This document shows positions 37,081 through 47,270 of a stretch of 64,000 nucleotides of DNA, piece after piece. Position 1 is the first letter of the stretch, and every line of letters begins with the position of its first letter. Where the stretch lies: NCBI RefSeq assembly GCF_013426735.1, contig NZ_AP023274.1, forward strand, positions 124,001-188,000, given 5' to 3'. Source of the DNA: Agrobacterium vitis (lineage in GTDB: Bacteria > Pseudomonadota > Alphaproteobacteria > Rhizobiales > Rhizobiaceae). The position numbers and the translations under genes were made by a program. The notes beneath the pieces are model-generated. The model was not told the DNA's origin. It saw only the letters and a program-made list of their open reading frames with translations, and did no database searches.

Positions 37081-37752
37081 ATGAAACCTGTTGATAGGGA
37101 AAGCCTGCAGCAGCAGAGCTATCAGGCGTTGCGTGAGGCTTTGATGAAGGGCCGGTTTATGCCCGGCGATACCGTGAGCCTCAGAAATCTGGCACAGGAA
37201 CTCGGCACCAGCCCTATGCCCGTCCGGGAAGCGGTACAGCACTTGATCGCCGAGGGTGCGCTTGTCTTGAGACCGAACAGGACCTACGCCGTGCCGGAAA
37301 TGACGCGCGAAATCCTTGCGGAACTGAAGAAGCTCCGTGTTCTTCTTGAGGGAGCCGTGGCAGAGGCCGCCGGGTCATTGATCGGCGCGCCGGAATTGTC
37401 CAGCCTCTACGAGCTTCAAGGTCAGATGCGCTCGGCTTTGGCGGTTGGAGATTCAAAACGGTATCTTATAAAAAATCAGGATTTTCATTTTACGCTTTAT
37501 CGAAGCTCGGAAATGAGCATTGCTATTGGCATTATCGAGACCTTGTGGCTGCGAATTGGACCAAGCTTCAACTTGCTGACGTCGGGTAAGCGTGCCGCTG
37601 AGCGTGATGAGAAGCAGGTCGCTTCGCTGACCGATCATCACGAGGCTGCATTGGCTGCAATCGCCGCCAAGAGTCCGTCGAGGCTTCGAGGTGCCATTGA
37701 ACAGGACATCATTCAGGGAATGGATTTTATCATCGAATGCACGCCAACCTGA
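37081..37752 (+). CDS. GntR-family (FCD) transcriptional regulator
   Basis: The 223-residue protein has a GntR winged helix (about 10-75: QQSYQALREALMKGRF, LAQELGTSPMPVREAVQHL) and an all-helical FCD effector domain (about 85-215) with metal-binding His residues (FHFTLYR, DHHEAALAAI). The frame is open from 36829, but ATG 37081 best fits the family length. It lies 248 bases after the hydrolase on the same strand and may regulate the same pathway or the kinase and aminotransferase genes that follow. Confidence 0.85.
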   Translation: MKPVDRESLQQQSYQALREALMKGRFMPGDTVSLRNLAQELGTSPMPVREAVQHLIAEGALVLRPNRTYAVPEMTREILAELKKLRVLLEGAVAEAAGSLIGAPELSSLYELQGQMRSALAVGDSKRYLIKNQDFHFTLYRSSEMSIAIGIIETLWLRIGPSFNLLTSGKRAAERDEKQVASLTDHHEAALAAIAAKSPSRLRGAIEQDIIQGMDFIIECTPT

Positions 37753-38288
37753 TTGGCTGCGTGGGTATTGCCAGGTTGTCTGACCCCGGTGTTTCGGGTG
37801 TCGAAGAAGGGAAATTACCGGGCTTTTCCCGGTTTGAAGGGGTCGTCATTGGGCTCATCGTTGATTGAAAGCAATTTCACCGTTTAGCGGTAGAATCTGC
37901 GAGCGTGCGCACATATTGCTCGCACACCATAAATAGGCATGGAACCAATTGTGATCTCACTCCACGAATGTTTTGTGGCGCACTGAGAATAATGCTGCAG
38001 CACCCGCTCTCTGCGTAGCCAATCGAATACGAGGCGCGATTAATAGCGCTTCAATCGATTAGAAGCTGTTTTAAGCTCAAAAAATACTTAATTCTCTCTC
38101 GACGGTAGTTTGGGCCGTTTCGGGAAGTGACCTAGGGTGACAATTTTTCGTTTGGACAATTTTATTATCTGCGATATGTGATCACAGTTGAAGCGCCCTT
38201 GGAGAGATACTTGGGGCGCCTCTACCATTCGCTCAAGAGTGGCAGAAAACTTTGAACCGAAGGGATTGTTCATCAACCTATCTGTTTC
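37753..38288. other. Spacer after the GntR gene
   Basis: No gene is supported. A small hairpin (ACCGGG, loop CTTTT, CCCGGT, 37817-37833) with a short T stretch is a weak terminator candidate for the GntR gene. The promoter of the kinase gene should lie in the right part. Confidence 0.4.
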
Positions 38289-39470
38289 ATGTCCGCAAGC
38301 GTGACTGCAGCGACCCCGAATAGACGAGGATCTTCAAAATTGGGCGTACCTCCTGATCTGACCACCGAGGGTCACTTGGCCCGCCCTAAAGGGTCTCAAG
38401 CTGTTGATATCGACTATGGGCAGTTTCCGGCAGTTTCCAGTGAAGCCTATTTTCGGGCTGCCACGGCAACCTTGGCCACGCAGCCAAGCACGATGAAAGC
38501 CGAGCGGACTGCCGAGCTTCTTAAGCAGCACTATGGTTTGAGCGGACTCCATTCGACGTTGTCGTCAGAGCTCGAACGTACCGAGATGGTAGAGCTTTCG
38601 GATGGCCGCAGACTGATCTTTAAGACCTCAACCCAGCCAGAGGCAATCGACAGCTTTCGGTTTCAGTCAGCGGCCATTGCCGGAGTGCAAGGAGGTGCCG
38701 GGTTTGTTACGGCGACCATTCTGCGCACAAAGAGCAACGCGTTGATGTTTGAGGAAGACGGCGTCTGCGGATACGTTCAGAACTGGGTTGCTGGGGTTCC
38801 GTTGCATCAGGCGAACATAACGCCTGACCTGCTTTTTCGCACGGGCAGCGCGCTTGGCCGGTTGAACCGGGCACTTGAGGTGATCGATACGCCTGCGATC
38901 CATCGTCCGATTCTTTGGCATATCGGTTGCTGGCCAAGGCTTTTGGAACTGGAGCAATATTTGCCGTCCGGGCTCGTTGCGGATAACGTGCGTGCTGCAA
39001 TGAGCAACTATATTGAGTGTGTTGAACCGCAGCTATCGGGCCTTGCGTGGCAGGTGACGCATAATGACCCAAGTCCGTTCAATACACTTGTGACTGAAAA
39101 TGGACTTAGCTTCATTGACTTTGGCGATGGCTGCTGGGGACCAAGGATTCAGGACCTTGCGATTGCTGCAAGTCACCTCGTCAACGATCCAACGCTTGCT
39201 TTGGGCGGGGCAGAATATCTTATTGCCGGTTACGCCTCCGTCATTCCACTTTCAGCGCAGGAAGCGAAACTGCTTGTCGGGCTGATGCGTGCACGACAAA
39301 GCGCGCTGATCCTCATCAACTATTGGCGATCTCATCTCTTTCCTGACGAGGCCCAGTACATCAAAAAGAATGTTGCCCGGGCCGAGCGTGGCCTGTCTAT
39401 CCTCGCACCTCTGGGTGCTGTTGACGCGGAGCGGGCCGTTCTCACAGCCACCAATCTTTTAAGCATATGA
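38289..39470 (+). CDS. APH-family small-molecule kinase, hydroxylysine/ethanolamine kinase-like
   Basis: The 393-residue protein has the aminoglycoside-phosphotransferase fold with catalytic loop THNDPSPFN (Asp and Asn intact) and metal-binding SFIDFGDG. Its partner, 63 bases downstream, is a class III aminotransferase-like enzyme. This pairing resembles animal hydroxylysine kinase / phospho-lyase and ethanolamine kinase / phospho-lyase systems, where an alcohol-amine is phosphorylated and then eliminated. That reading is inference. It is not evidence of antibiotic resistance. Confidence 0.8.
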   Translation: MSASVTAATPNRRGSSKLGVPPDLTTEGHLARPKGSQAVDIDYGQFPAVSSEAYFRAATATLATQPSTMKAERTAELLKQHYGLSGLHSTLSSELERTEMVELSDGRRLIFKTSTQPEAIDSFRFQSAAIAGVQGGAGFVTATILRTKSNALMFEEDGVCGYVQNWVAGVPLHQANITPDLLFRTGSALGRLNRALEVIDTPAIHRPILWHIGCWPRLLELEQYLPSGLVADNVRAAMSNYIECVEPQLSGLAWQVTHNDPSPFNTLVTENGLSFIDFGDGCWGPRIQDLAIAASHLVNDPTLALGGAEYLIAGYASVIPLSAQEAKLLVGLMRARQSALILINYWRSHLFPDEAQYIKKNVARAERGLSILAPLGAVDAERAVLTATNLLSI

Positions 39471-39533
39471 AACGAGACGTCTTGAACGGTTTCTCGGATT
39501 CATCATCGCACTCTCTCAAGCAGGCTGAAACAT

Positions 39534-40877
39534 ATGTCTACAGATCTCATGCCAAATCGTTACACACCGGGTGAAGCGGATGTTCCTGCGCGAGAGGCCG
39601 AGCTGATTGCGCGCCGTGACAATGTGCTCGGGGCGTCTTACAGGCTCCAGTATCGACGTCCCGTGCATTTTGTTCGTGCAGAAGGCATGTGGCTGTACGA
39701 CCCTGATGGGCAAGCCTATCTGGACTTCTACAACAATGTACCGTCTCTCGGTCACTGCCATCCAGAGGTCAACGCTGCCATGGCCGCGCAGGCTGGCCGG
39801 ATCAGTGCCAACACGCGCTATCTCGAACCAAGGCTTGTCGATTATGCCGAGCGGTTGGCTGCAACATTTCCCCATGAATTGAACCGTGTCGTCTTTACCT
39901 GCACGGGAAGTGAATCAAATGACCTTGCGTTGCGTATCGCAAGACTGGCGAGCGGCAACGAAGGCGTGATTGTCTCGTCCTACGCGTATCATGGCACCAG
40001 CGCAGCCGCGGCATCGGTGTCGCCCAATCTGGGCGATGCGGTCAAGCTTAGTCCGTTCGTGCGCATGGTTGACCTTCACGGGCCAGCAGAGATACCGGAA
40101 GCGCAGGCTGCGGATTTTTTTGAAGCGCAGGTTCGTGCAGCCATCGTCGATCTTAACCGTCGTGGCATTGGTGTTGCCGCCATCTTGTTCGACAGTATTT
40201 TTTCCAGCGATGGCGTATGGGTCGATCCTTGCGGCTTCATTGCAGGCGGCGTTGCCGCAGTGCAAGAAGCAGGTGGTCTCGTCATTGCCGATGAAGTTCA
40301 GCCCGGCTTCGGCCGAACAGGCGCTCATATGTGGGGTTTTGAGCGACACGGCATCGTTCCGGACCTTGTTACCCTGGGCAAGCCTATGGGCAACGGGTTT
40401 CCAATTGGCGCTGTGGTAGGACGGAAATCACCGATGGATCGATTTGGTGCGACAGCGCGGTACTCGAATACATTTGCTGGAAACACGGTGGGAATTGCAA
40501 CGGCTGATGCCGTTCTGACAATTCTGCAACGCGATCAAATACCACAAAATGCGCTTGCGATGAGCGAGCGCCTGCGCGTCGGGCTGGAAAAACTGGCCAT
40601 GCAGCCCTGTGGTATTCGCGGCGTGCGAAACGCGGGCCTGTTCTTTGGCATAGATCTCGGGCATGAAGGCGCAACCACCGCAAGTCGGCGTATCATGGCC
40701 TTGAATGTGGTGAATGCGATGCGAGATGACGGCGTGCTGGTGAGCACGACGGGTGCGAATGAAGACACACTGAAAGTGCGCCCTCCGCTCGTTTGCCAAG
40801 CGGAGCATATAGATCGCTTTCTCACAGCCATAGACCGTGCCCTCTTTAAGGTGGAAAGTCAGCCGCATACAAATTGA
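39534..40877 (+). CDS. Class III PLP aminotransferase / phospho-lyase-like enzyme
   Basis: The 447-residue enzyme has the class III pattern: NNVPSLGHCHPEV, FTCTGSESNDLALRIAR, the PLP-site Asp in LVIADEVQPGFGRTG, and the Schiff-base Lys283 in TLGKPMGNG. It resembles the AGXT2L group, which acts as ethanolamine-phosphate or phosphohydroxylysine phospho-lyase. The upstream kinase makes a phospho-lyase role attractive; a simple omega-transaminase is the alternative. Confidence 0.88.
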   Translation: MSTDLMPNRYTPGEADVPAREAELIARRDNVLGASYRLQYRRPVHFVRAEGMWLYDPDGQAYLDFYNNVPSLGHCHPEVNAAMAAQAGRISANTRYLEPRLVDYAERLAATFPHELNRVVFTCTGSESNDLALRIARLASGNEGVIVSSYAYHGTSAAAASVSPNLGDAVKLSPFVRMVDLHGPAEIPEAQAADFFEAQVRAAIVDLNRRGIGVAAILFDSIFSSDGVWVDPCGFIAGGVAAVQEAGGLVIADEVQPGFGRTGAHMWGFERHGIVPDLVTLGKPMGNGFPIGAVVGRKSPMDRFGATARYSNTFAGNTVGIATADAVLTILQRDQIPQNALAMSERLRVGLEKLAMQPCGIRGVRNAGLFFGIDLGHEGATTASRRIMALNVVNAMRDDGVLVSTTGANEDTLKVRPPLVCQAEHIDRFLTAIDRALFKVESQPHTN

Positions 40878-41033
40878 TCTGCAAACCACGGACAAAAGAC
40901 TTTGAAATCTTCGTCTTCTATTCGACTCTTAAAGTAACAGAGCTAAACTATTGGAACTGGTTCACTCCTTCATCGCAGAAAAGTTGCGACACGCCCATTT
41001 TTGTTACTCGAAAACATTCAATCTCTGTTTTTT

Positions 41034-41400
41034 GGCTCTGTTAAAAAAATCAATTCATGCCAGACAGAGGGCTAGTGATTTTCATTAGGACTCCTAATGA
41101 GCGATTTCCGTGGCACTGGCGCCCATCGCAATCAAAAAGCTGTCGCGTTGACAAAACCTATGTGAAGGTTCGCAACAGCCGGGCATATCTGTACCCTACC
41201 GTCGATAAGCTCCGAAACACGATCAATTTCTATCTGTAGCCGACCCGCACTACCAAAACGGCCAAGCGCCTTCTTGGCAGACCTGGCGTTTGCACTGCCT
41301 GACCATGGCTAAAATTGATAAGGCTTTCAAACAGCACCTGAAGCCGGGCAGGATTAATGCCAACGCGAAATTCTGGTTAATCCAAATCGGAAATCAACAA
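41034..41400 (+). mobile_element. IS6-family element relic
   Basis: GGCTCTGTTAAAAAA at 41034 resembles an IS6-family terminal repeat. From about 41130, translation gives CRVDKTYVKVRNSRAYLYP, the IS6 catalytic region with its Asp, then a stop and fragments such as KTAKRLLG. The right side is degraded. The element is not functional. Confidence 0.75.
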
Positions 41401-41407
41401 TCGACCC

Positions 41408-42343
41408 TTATAGCGATTTTAGAAACAGCGGCCAACGAGGGTCGTTTATGATGGAGCGGGCGCGCATATGTTTCCAGATTCCATATTTGTAGAAATCGAA
41501 ATCGAGCGTTGAAATCCGGTTCTGCACCATGGCCCAGGTGCTCCACTTTATGTCAGCCAAGGCCTTCAGCACGATGAAGCGGGCATGATAACCGGCATCA
41601 TAGTGGCCGAAGTAATCCTCGATGATTTCCCGATCGATGGATTCCGAAAAGAACATTTCCCCACTCCAGATCGCCAGATCATAAAGACGTTCATTGTTGG
41701 AGGCATATTCGAAATCGATGAGCTTGATCGAATTGTTCTCGCCAATCAGGAAATTGCCCGGCATGGGATCATTGAAACAGGGAACGAGATCGAGGCCGGA
41801 TGCCTCCAGCGCCATGCGCGCTTGTCGATATTGATCACGAAGCCATGCATGATCACTGGGCCAGTAACCGCCCAGCTCTTCCACCTGCGCATAGTGCTCG
41901 TCGATCATGTCAAAGACGGTTTTGGTCAGCGGCAGTTCTGGCGCCGCGTGAAAATCACAATAAAGGGAAACAGCTTTGTGGCGGATCTGGGGATCGGCAA
42001 AGTCGCGATGGGTGGATGGTCTGCGACCATCGATGAATTCTGCAATTTCAATGTCCAGATGGGCGAGATAATCGAATGTGCGTGGCCCAACGCCAATGGT
42101 TTCAGCCTGTTTGCTGGCCGCTGCCGCCGCCTTGCGATCAATGAACATTTCCGTACCGCGACCAGGTATTTTCAGGAAATAGGAGAGGGGATCTCCTTCC
42201 ACCTCAATGCGAAAATTGGTGTTACTGATACCGCCGAGAACGGCTCTATAGCGCAGTTTACGGCCTTGCCATCCGGCGACCTGATTGAGTGCAGCCTCCA
42301 GGGCGTGCTCAACTTCGGTGGTCGCCATACCAATTTCGTTCAT
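41408..42343 (-). CDS. Choline/ethanolamine kinase-like phosphotransferase, altered catalytic loop
   Basis: The 311-residue protein has the choline-kinase fold with GGISNTNFRIEV and metal-binding IKLIDFEYAS. The catalytic loop reads PCFNDPMPGNFL, with Phe where relatives usually have His before Asn-Asp; the Asp and Asn are kept, so activity is plausible. AGGAG precedes ATG 42343. It is the last gene of the minus-strand operon that starts at 50836, 15 bases after the sister kinase gene. Confidence 0.82.
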   Translation of the reverse strand: MNEIGMATTEVEHALEAALNQVAGWQGRKLRYRAVLGGISNTNFRIEVEGDPLSYFLKIPGRGTEMFIDRKAAAAASKQAETIGVGPRTFDYLAHLDIEIAEFIDGRRPSTHRDFADPQIRHKAVSLYCDFHAAPELPLTKTVFDMIDEHYAQVEELGGYWPSDHAWLRDQYRQARMALEASGLDLVPCFNDPMPGNFLIGENNSIKLIDFEYASNNERLYDLAIWSGEMFFSESIDREIIEDYFGHYDAGYHARFIVLKALADIKWSTWAMVQNRISTLDFDFYKYGIWKHMRARSIINDPRWPLFLKSL

Positions 42344-42358
42344 GATCCTACTCCTGCT

Positions 42359-43324
42359 TCAAATCGATCTGACCAATTCTTCAAATCCGGGACGACCCAA
42401 CAGCATTCTGCACCGCAGGAAACGCCATTCGGCATATTTCAAAAACTCGACGCTTCGCCGGGGAGAGCGCATTTCCAGAAGCATGCTGCGCAAGGCCCAA
42501 TAGAAATCATCGGCTGCCGCATACAGGCGGCAGCGGGCCAAAGCCTTGGTGGAAAAAGCCCCATCATGCATTTCCAAAAGGGGCTGCATCTGGCTCTCGA
42601 ACTGGTAGAGCTCGTTCATCTGCACCCCAAGCTGATAATAGGGGTCCATGTCGCCAGCCATGTCGAAGTCCACCAGCTGCAATTGGCCGGACGGACCGAT
42701 CATCACGTTAGACGAATGCGGATCGCCGTGGGCCGCAGAAAAATCAACGCCAGCCGCAGAAATGGCGGAGTGGAGAGTCCTGCTCCAGGCATACATCCAG
42801 GATGCATCCCCCGGCAGCGGGGCTTGCAGAGTTTGCATTATGGCCCAAAGCCCATCGATCCCCTCGAAGATCGACCACGGCCTACCGAATAAAGGGCCTG
42901 CGGCGATCGCCTTTTGCATCTTGATCAATTGCGATACGGGAGCCTCGTGCATGAGATCATCGATTTTCGCCGCCCGCCACCCTTGCCCCAGACGCTCCCA
43001 GAGCACCGCCCGCTCAAGGGGGGCGCGGGCGATTGGCTTTGGTGAAAGCCCAAGATCATACAGGCGCGTTGCGGCCGCAAACGAGATGGCATCATCCACC
43101 AGTTCTTTTGTTTCATCTCCGGCCAACTTAAGAAACAATGTCGGTTCAGTGCCATCAGGCGCGATGTCGAATGTAACGGATTCCACCGCATGATAGGACG
43201 GCGAAGCCACGGCGGGCAGCGCGACGCGGTAGGTCAGGGTGTGCAAGGGGAGGGTGGTGAACCGCGATAAGGCGCGCTCAGCGCGGGCCTCATCTTCATT
43301 ATCGGGTGTGCCGAGTGGTTTCAT
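42359..43324 (-). CDS. APH-family phosphotransferase
   Basis: The 321-residue protein has an intact small-molecule kinase core with AAHGDPHSSNVMI and LVDFDMAGDMDP. It overlaps the stop of the upstream amidohydrolase (ATGA) and is followed by a choline-kinase-like gene. Two kinases in one operon may act on successive or related amino alcohols released from an imported conjugate. The substrate is unknown. Confidence 0.82.
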   Translation of the reverse strand: MKPLGTPDNEDEARAERALSRFTTLPLHTLTYRVALPAVASPSYHAVESVTFDIAPDGTEPTLFLKLAGDETKELVDDAISFAAATRLYDLGLSPKPIARAPLERAVLWERLGQGWRAAKIDDLMHEAPVSQLIKMQKAIAAGPLFGRPWSIFEGIDGLWAIMQTLQAPLPGDASWMYAWSRTLHSAISAAGVDFSAAHGDPHSSNVMIGPSGQLQLVDFDMAGDMDPYYQLGVQMNELYQFESQMQPLLEMHDGAFSTKALARCRLYAAADDFYWALRSMLLEMRSPRRSVEFLKYAEWRFLRCRMLLGRPGFEELVRSI

Positions 43325-44616
43325 TGCGCCGCCTCATTGTGCTGCGCAGCCTCCAGTCCGTCGCAGGCAAGGCGATAGAGCATGTCCGCCAGAACCTGCG
43401 TGCCAAATGCCTGATCTTCTGGTGTCGTATATTCCGTGGGGTGATGAATGACGCCGTTCTGGCTGCGCACGGCAAGCACCACGGCTGGACAAACAGCCGA
43501 TAGCGCCACTGCGTCGTGACCTCCCACCGTATCGAGGTGACGCACTGGCTCGCCGTAGCTTTTTGCCGTCTGTTCTGCCAGGGCAATCAGACCGGGCGCA
43601 AAGCTGCCTGCCTTACGCCGATCAATGGAGCGTATTTCATAGCCTATTGTGGCTTTTGCAGCGGCAGCTTCAATGCTTACGTTCAGCTTGCGCTCCGCTT
43701 CCTCCAAAATCTCCGGCGAGGCAGAGCGCAGCTCGATGAACAACACGGCTTCCGCTGGAACGATATTGGGCGAATTGGGAAAAACCTCCAGACGGCCAAC
43801 AGAGGTGTGAAGGTCAAGCCCGTAAGCGTCCACCATGGTCCGCAGATCGGCCATCAGATAGGCGGCGCCCAACAGTGCATCCTTGCGCTCCGCCATGGGT
43901 GTCGGACCGGTGTGAGCCTGGCGGCCGAGAAAAGCGAGGCGGTATTTTGTGGCCCCCCAGAAACGGGTGAACGCCCCGAATTTCTCCTCAGCGTCGAACA
44001 GAGTGCTTGCACCTTCAATGTGCAGCTCGATCAAGGCGTCGGGCACGGGCACCTTGTCCTTGCCCGCATAGCCAATCTCCTGAAGTGACTGGCGAACTGT
44101 GACGCCGTTGCCATCGGCCCTGTCAAGCGCCCAGTCCAGTTCAGCCGCACCGGTAAAAACGCTGCTTCCCAACAGGCTCGGTTGAAACCGCGCCCCTTCC
44201 TCATTTGTCCAGTTCACGACCTGGAAATTGCAGGCCGCAAGACGATTTTCCGCCGCCAACCGTTCGCGCACCGCCAAAACGGCCTCGCAGGCCGCAACGA
44301 CGCCCAGTGCTCCATCAAAACGCCCACCATTCGGCTGACTGTCAATGTGAGAACCAACCATGACGACAGGTGCATTTGCCCCGGCCAGCGGTGCTGAACC
44401 AAACTGATTGCCAATGGCGTCCACGGATTGGACAAACCCATTTTCAGCAAACCAGGACGCAAGCCAGTCGCGCGCCCTGCCATCTTCCTGCGACAATGTA
44501 AGCCGGTTCATGGAACCGTCCGGACCGCCGCCGAAGGAAGACAATGTATCGACCATCGCCTGAAACCTCTTGGTATTAATAGGCGCTTTGGATGATTTTG
44601 AAGACGCTTCAGGCAT
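43321..44616 (-). CDS. M20-family amidohydrolase (hydantoinase/carbamoylase type)
   Basis: The 431-residue metalloenzyme has the M20 landmarks of the allantoate amidohydrolase / N-carbamoyl-amino acid hydrolase group: GSHIDSQPNGGRFDGALG, NWTNEEGARF and TVGGHDAVALS. It would cleave an N-carbamoyl or ureido bond, using two metals in the cytoplasm. ATG 44616 overlaps the DeoR stop by eight bases, so I use it; the frame is open to 44673. It links the transporter to the two kinases. Confidence 0.9.
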   Translation of the reverse strand: MPEASSKSSKAPINTKRFQAMVDTLSSFGGGPDGSMNRLTLSQEDGRARDWLASWFAENGFVQSVDAIGNQFGSAPLAGANAPVVMVGSHIDSQPNGGRFDGALGVVAACEAVLAVRERLAAENRLAACNFQVVNWTNEEGARFQPSLLGSSVFTGAAELDWALDRADGNGVTVRQSLQEIGYAGKDKVPVPDALIELHIEGASTLFDAEEKFGAFTRFWGATKYRLAFLGRQAHTGPTPMAERKDALLGAAYLMADLRTMVDAYGLDLHTSVGRLEVFPNSPNIVPAEAVLFIELRSASPEILEEAERKLNVSIEAAAAKATIGYEIRSIDRRKAGSFAPGLIALAEQTAKSYGEPVRHLDTVGGHDAVALSAVCPAVVLAVRSQNGVIHHPTEYTTPEDQAFGTQVLADMLYRLACDGLEAAQHNEAAQ

Positions 44617-45370
44617 TGATGATGTCCACGTTTGATTGCGAAAAATAATCGGAAAAGTCTTTCGGCAGCACACCGCTGGTCACCACGGCGTCAATCTCGC
44701 TCAGGCCAAAGGTATGGATAGAGCCGAGCCGCCCGAATTTTGAGCTGTCCGCCACAATGATGGAGCGGCTGGCCTGCCCACGGGCAATGCGGCGCAGGAC
44801 GGCTTCATCCTCGCCAAAGTCCATAAAGCCCCGCTCCAGGTGGATGGCACTGATAGCGATAATGGCCAGATCGAAAAAATGCTCCTTGAGGGCCGCAACC
44901 GTCTCATGGCCGTAGGTAGCCTGATACTCCGGTCGCATGCGCCCGCCCAGAACCCGCACGCTGGCATCGGGGTAGGGGAAAAAATGGGCCGCAACCGCAA
45001 TGGAGTTGCTGACAATTGTCACATCCTTGCGGGACTCCAGATGTTTCAGGCAGGCCAGTGTCGTGGTGCCGGTATCGATAAAAATCTTCATGCCGTTTTC
45101 GACCATGGAGGCTGCAGCCTCGCCGATGCGGGCTTTTTCCCGGGCGCTGACACGGATACGCTCACCGAACGGTTGGTCGCTGTCATGTCCGTCGATTACG
45201 GCGCCACCATAGACCCGACGCGCATAGCCACGGATCTCCAGCTCCTTTAAATCGCGACGGATGGATTCGTGGCTGACCTGCAACTGCTCGGACAGTGCAA
45301 CAACAGTCACTCTTTGATGCAGTTTCAGCATCTCCAGAATGTGTTTGATGCGGTTTTCCGTAAAACTCAT
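44609..45370 (-). CDS. DeoR-family transcriptional regulator
   Basis: The 253-residue protein has an N-terminal DeoR helix-turn-helix (VTVVALSEQLQVSHESIRRD, KELEIRGYARRVYGGA) and a sensor domain with IDTGTTTLACLKHL and VVTSG. DeoR sensors usually bind phosphorylated sugars or similar phosphates. That suits an operon carrying two kinases, whose product could be the inducer. It lies inside the operon between the transporter and the amidohydrolase. Confidence 0.92.
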   Translation of the reverse strand: MSFTENRIKHILEMLKLHQRVTVVALSEQLQVSHESIRRDLKELEIRGYARRVYGGAVIDGHDSDQPFGERIRVSAREKARIGEAAASMVENGMKIFIDTGTTTLACLKHLESRKDVTIVSNSIAVAAHFFPYPDASVRVLGGRMRPEYQATYGHETVAALKEHFFDLAIIAISAIHLERGFMDFGEDEAVLRRIARGQASRSIIVADSSKFGRLGSIHTFGLSEIDAVVTSGVLPKDFSDYFSQSNVDIINA

Positions 45371-45425
45371 GGGCTTGTTTTTTCCTGCTGTTCTCTGCCT
45401 GTTTCAATATGGAGTCTGTCTTTCG

Positions 45426-47270
45426 TCAGGGGCCAGCCTCTACAAGCGATCCTTTGTCCGGCGCTGTTCCAAAAATCGGATTGACGAGGTGGCAGGCGGC
45501 GAAATCCTGCTCTCCCCTGTCCGTTAGGCTTGGACTGATTGTCCGGCATTTTTCCATGGCCTGCGGACAGCGCGACTTGAAGCTGCACCCATCCGGAATG
45601 TGGATGGGGCTTGGCGGCTCGCCTTCCAACAGGCAGTCCTGGGGCTGGTAGCGCCGCTCTTCCAGCGTTGGCATGGCGCTGAGCAGCGCCTTTGTATAGG
45701 GGTGGCCCGGATCGAAAAACAATCTCTCGTTTTCGGCCAGTTCAAACACCTCACCCAGATACATCACCGCCACTCGGTTGCAGACCTTCCGCACCATGGC
45801 CAGATCATGGGAGATGAAAATATAGGTCAGGTTGTATTCCTTCTGCAATGTCTGGAACAGATCAAGCAGTTTGAACTGCTCTGCCTGATCAAGGGCCGAC
45901 AGTGTTTCATCCATGATCAGAATTTCAGGTTCCAGCACCAGAGCGCGCGCCACATTGATGCGTTGACGCTGACCAGCGCTGAGCCCCAATGGCAATTCCT
46001 CATAGAGCGCAGCCGGCAGGCCCACTTCTCCCATCACCTTCAGCACGCGCGTGCGGATTGTTGCCTTGTCACGCCATCCATGGGTGCGCAGCGGCTCTTC
46101 CAGCATGCGGCCAACGGTGGTGCGTGGCGGCAGAGAGCCGAAGGGGTCCTGCAACACCATTTGCAGCGTGCTGCGAAACGCCAAAAGGTCTTTGCCACTG
46201 AGCTGGGCAATGTCTTTGTCTTTGCACAAAACCTGACCGGAGCTTGGACGCTCGAGACGGCTCAACAGCCGCATCAGCGTGGATTTACCGCAGCCGGATT
46301 CGCCAACAATAGCGAAACTGTCGCCTCTGCGAATATCAAACGTCACATTGCGCACCGCCCGCACGTTGTTGACCCCGCCAAGGCCCGTCTTCTTGCGAAC
46401 CTTATAGATCTGTGAGGCGTCACGCAGGCTGATCACCACCGGCCTGTCATCGTCGAGGCGTGCAACAGCGTTTTTTTCAAGCCATATTTTCGGCGTCTGG
46501 GCCACCAGTTCGCGGGTGTAGGGATAGATTGGTGTGGCAATCAGGTTTTCTGCCAACTGTTCCTCGACGATACGGCCATCCTCCATGACGAGAATGCGCG
46601 AGCAGGCTTCACGCGCTACCGGAAGAGAGGAGGAAACAAACAAAACGGCCGTATCGAAATCAGCCGTCAGCTCTTTCATCAAACGGATCACCTGCGCCGC
46701 CACCGTCACATCCAGCGGTTGGGTAACGTTATCGGCAATCAACAACGCCGGATTGGTAATCAGCGCATCGACAATCAGGGCTCGCTGCATCATCCCGCCG
46801 CTGAATTGGGAGGGATAATCATGAAAGCGGCTGCGTGCTGAGGGAATGCGCACGGCCTCCAGCAAGGAAATCACCCGCTTTTCCGCATCGCCATACAATG
46901 TGCCGGGAACAACGGCCCGCAGCTTTTCAACAATCTGAGCACCGACCGACAGGGTGGGATCAAGAGCCCCCATTGGGTTGGACCCGACATAGGCCACGCG
47001 GCGACGCAATTTGCGCATTTCTGCCGCACCAATAGCGAAAATATCTGTGCCCTCAAACAGCACCTGTCCCGACCGCACGGATAAAGGTGGCTCCAGCCAA
47101 TTGACCACCGCCTTCGACAATACCGTTTTGCCCGCACCGCTGGCACCAACAACGCCAACGATCTCGCGGGGCTGTAATTTGAACGATATGCCGTCAAGAA
47201 TCCGGCGCGACTGTTCGGTGTAGCCAGCAGTTACGACAAGATCTTTGAGTTCAAGAAGCGGGCTTGTCAT
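45426..47270 (-). CDS. Fused dipeptide-type ABC ATPase with degenerate first domain
   Basis: The 614-residue protein joins DppD-like and DppF-like ATPases. Domain 2 is canonical ([50 protein letters not shown]). Domain 1 keeps Walker A (GASGAGKT, 42-49) and the signature FSGGMMQR. It has Ser97 in place of the Q-loop Gln, Asn181 in place of the Walker B Glu ([12 protein letters not shown]) and Ser214 in place of the H-loop His. Only one composite site is thus likely to hydrolyse ATP. The ATG overlaps the stop of the permease (TAATG). The long frame to 47831 is spurious. Confidence 0.93.
   Translation of the reverse strand: MTSPLLELKDLVVTAGYTEQSRRILDGISFKLQPREIVGVVGASGAGKTVLSKAVVNWLEPPLSVRSGQVLFEGTDIFAIGAAEMRKLRRRVAYVGSNPMGALDPTLSVGAQIVEKLRAVVPGTLYGDAEKRVISLLEAVRIPSARSRFHDYPSQFSGGMMQRALIVDALITNPALLIADNVTQPLDVTVAAQVIRLMKELTADFDTAVLFVSSSLPVAREACSRILVMEDGRIVEEQLAENLIATPIYPYTRELVAQTPKIWLEKNAVARLDDDRPVVISLRDASQIYKVRKKTGLGGVNNVRAVRNVTFDIRRGDSFAIVGESGCGKSTLMRLLSRLERPSSGQVLCKDKDIAQLSGKDLLAFRSTLQMVLQDPFGSLPPRTTVGRMLEEPLRTHGWRDKATIRTRVLKVMGEVGLPAALYEELPLGLSAGQRQRINVARALVLEPEILIMDETLSALDQAEQFKLLDLFQTLQKEYNLTYIFISHDLAMVRKVCNRVAVMYLGEVFELAENERLFFDPGHPYTKALLSAMPTLEERRYQPQDCLLEGEPPSPIHIPDGCSFKSRCPQAMEKCRTISPSLTDRGEQDFAACHLVNPIFGTAPDKGSLVEAGP

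Noticed and set aside
38289..39470. Possible aminoglycoside resistance gene
   Set aside because: The fold is shared by many metabolic kinases, and the adjacent class III PLP enzyme points to metabolism.
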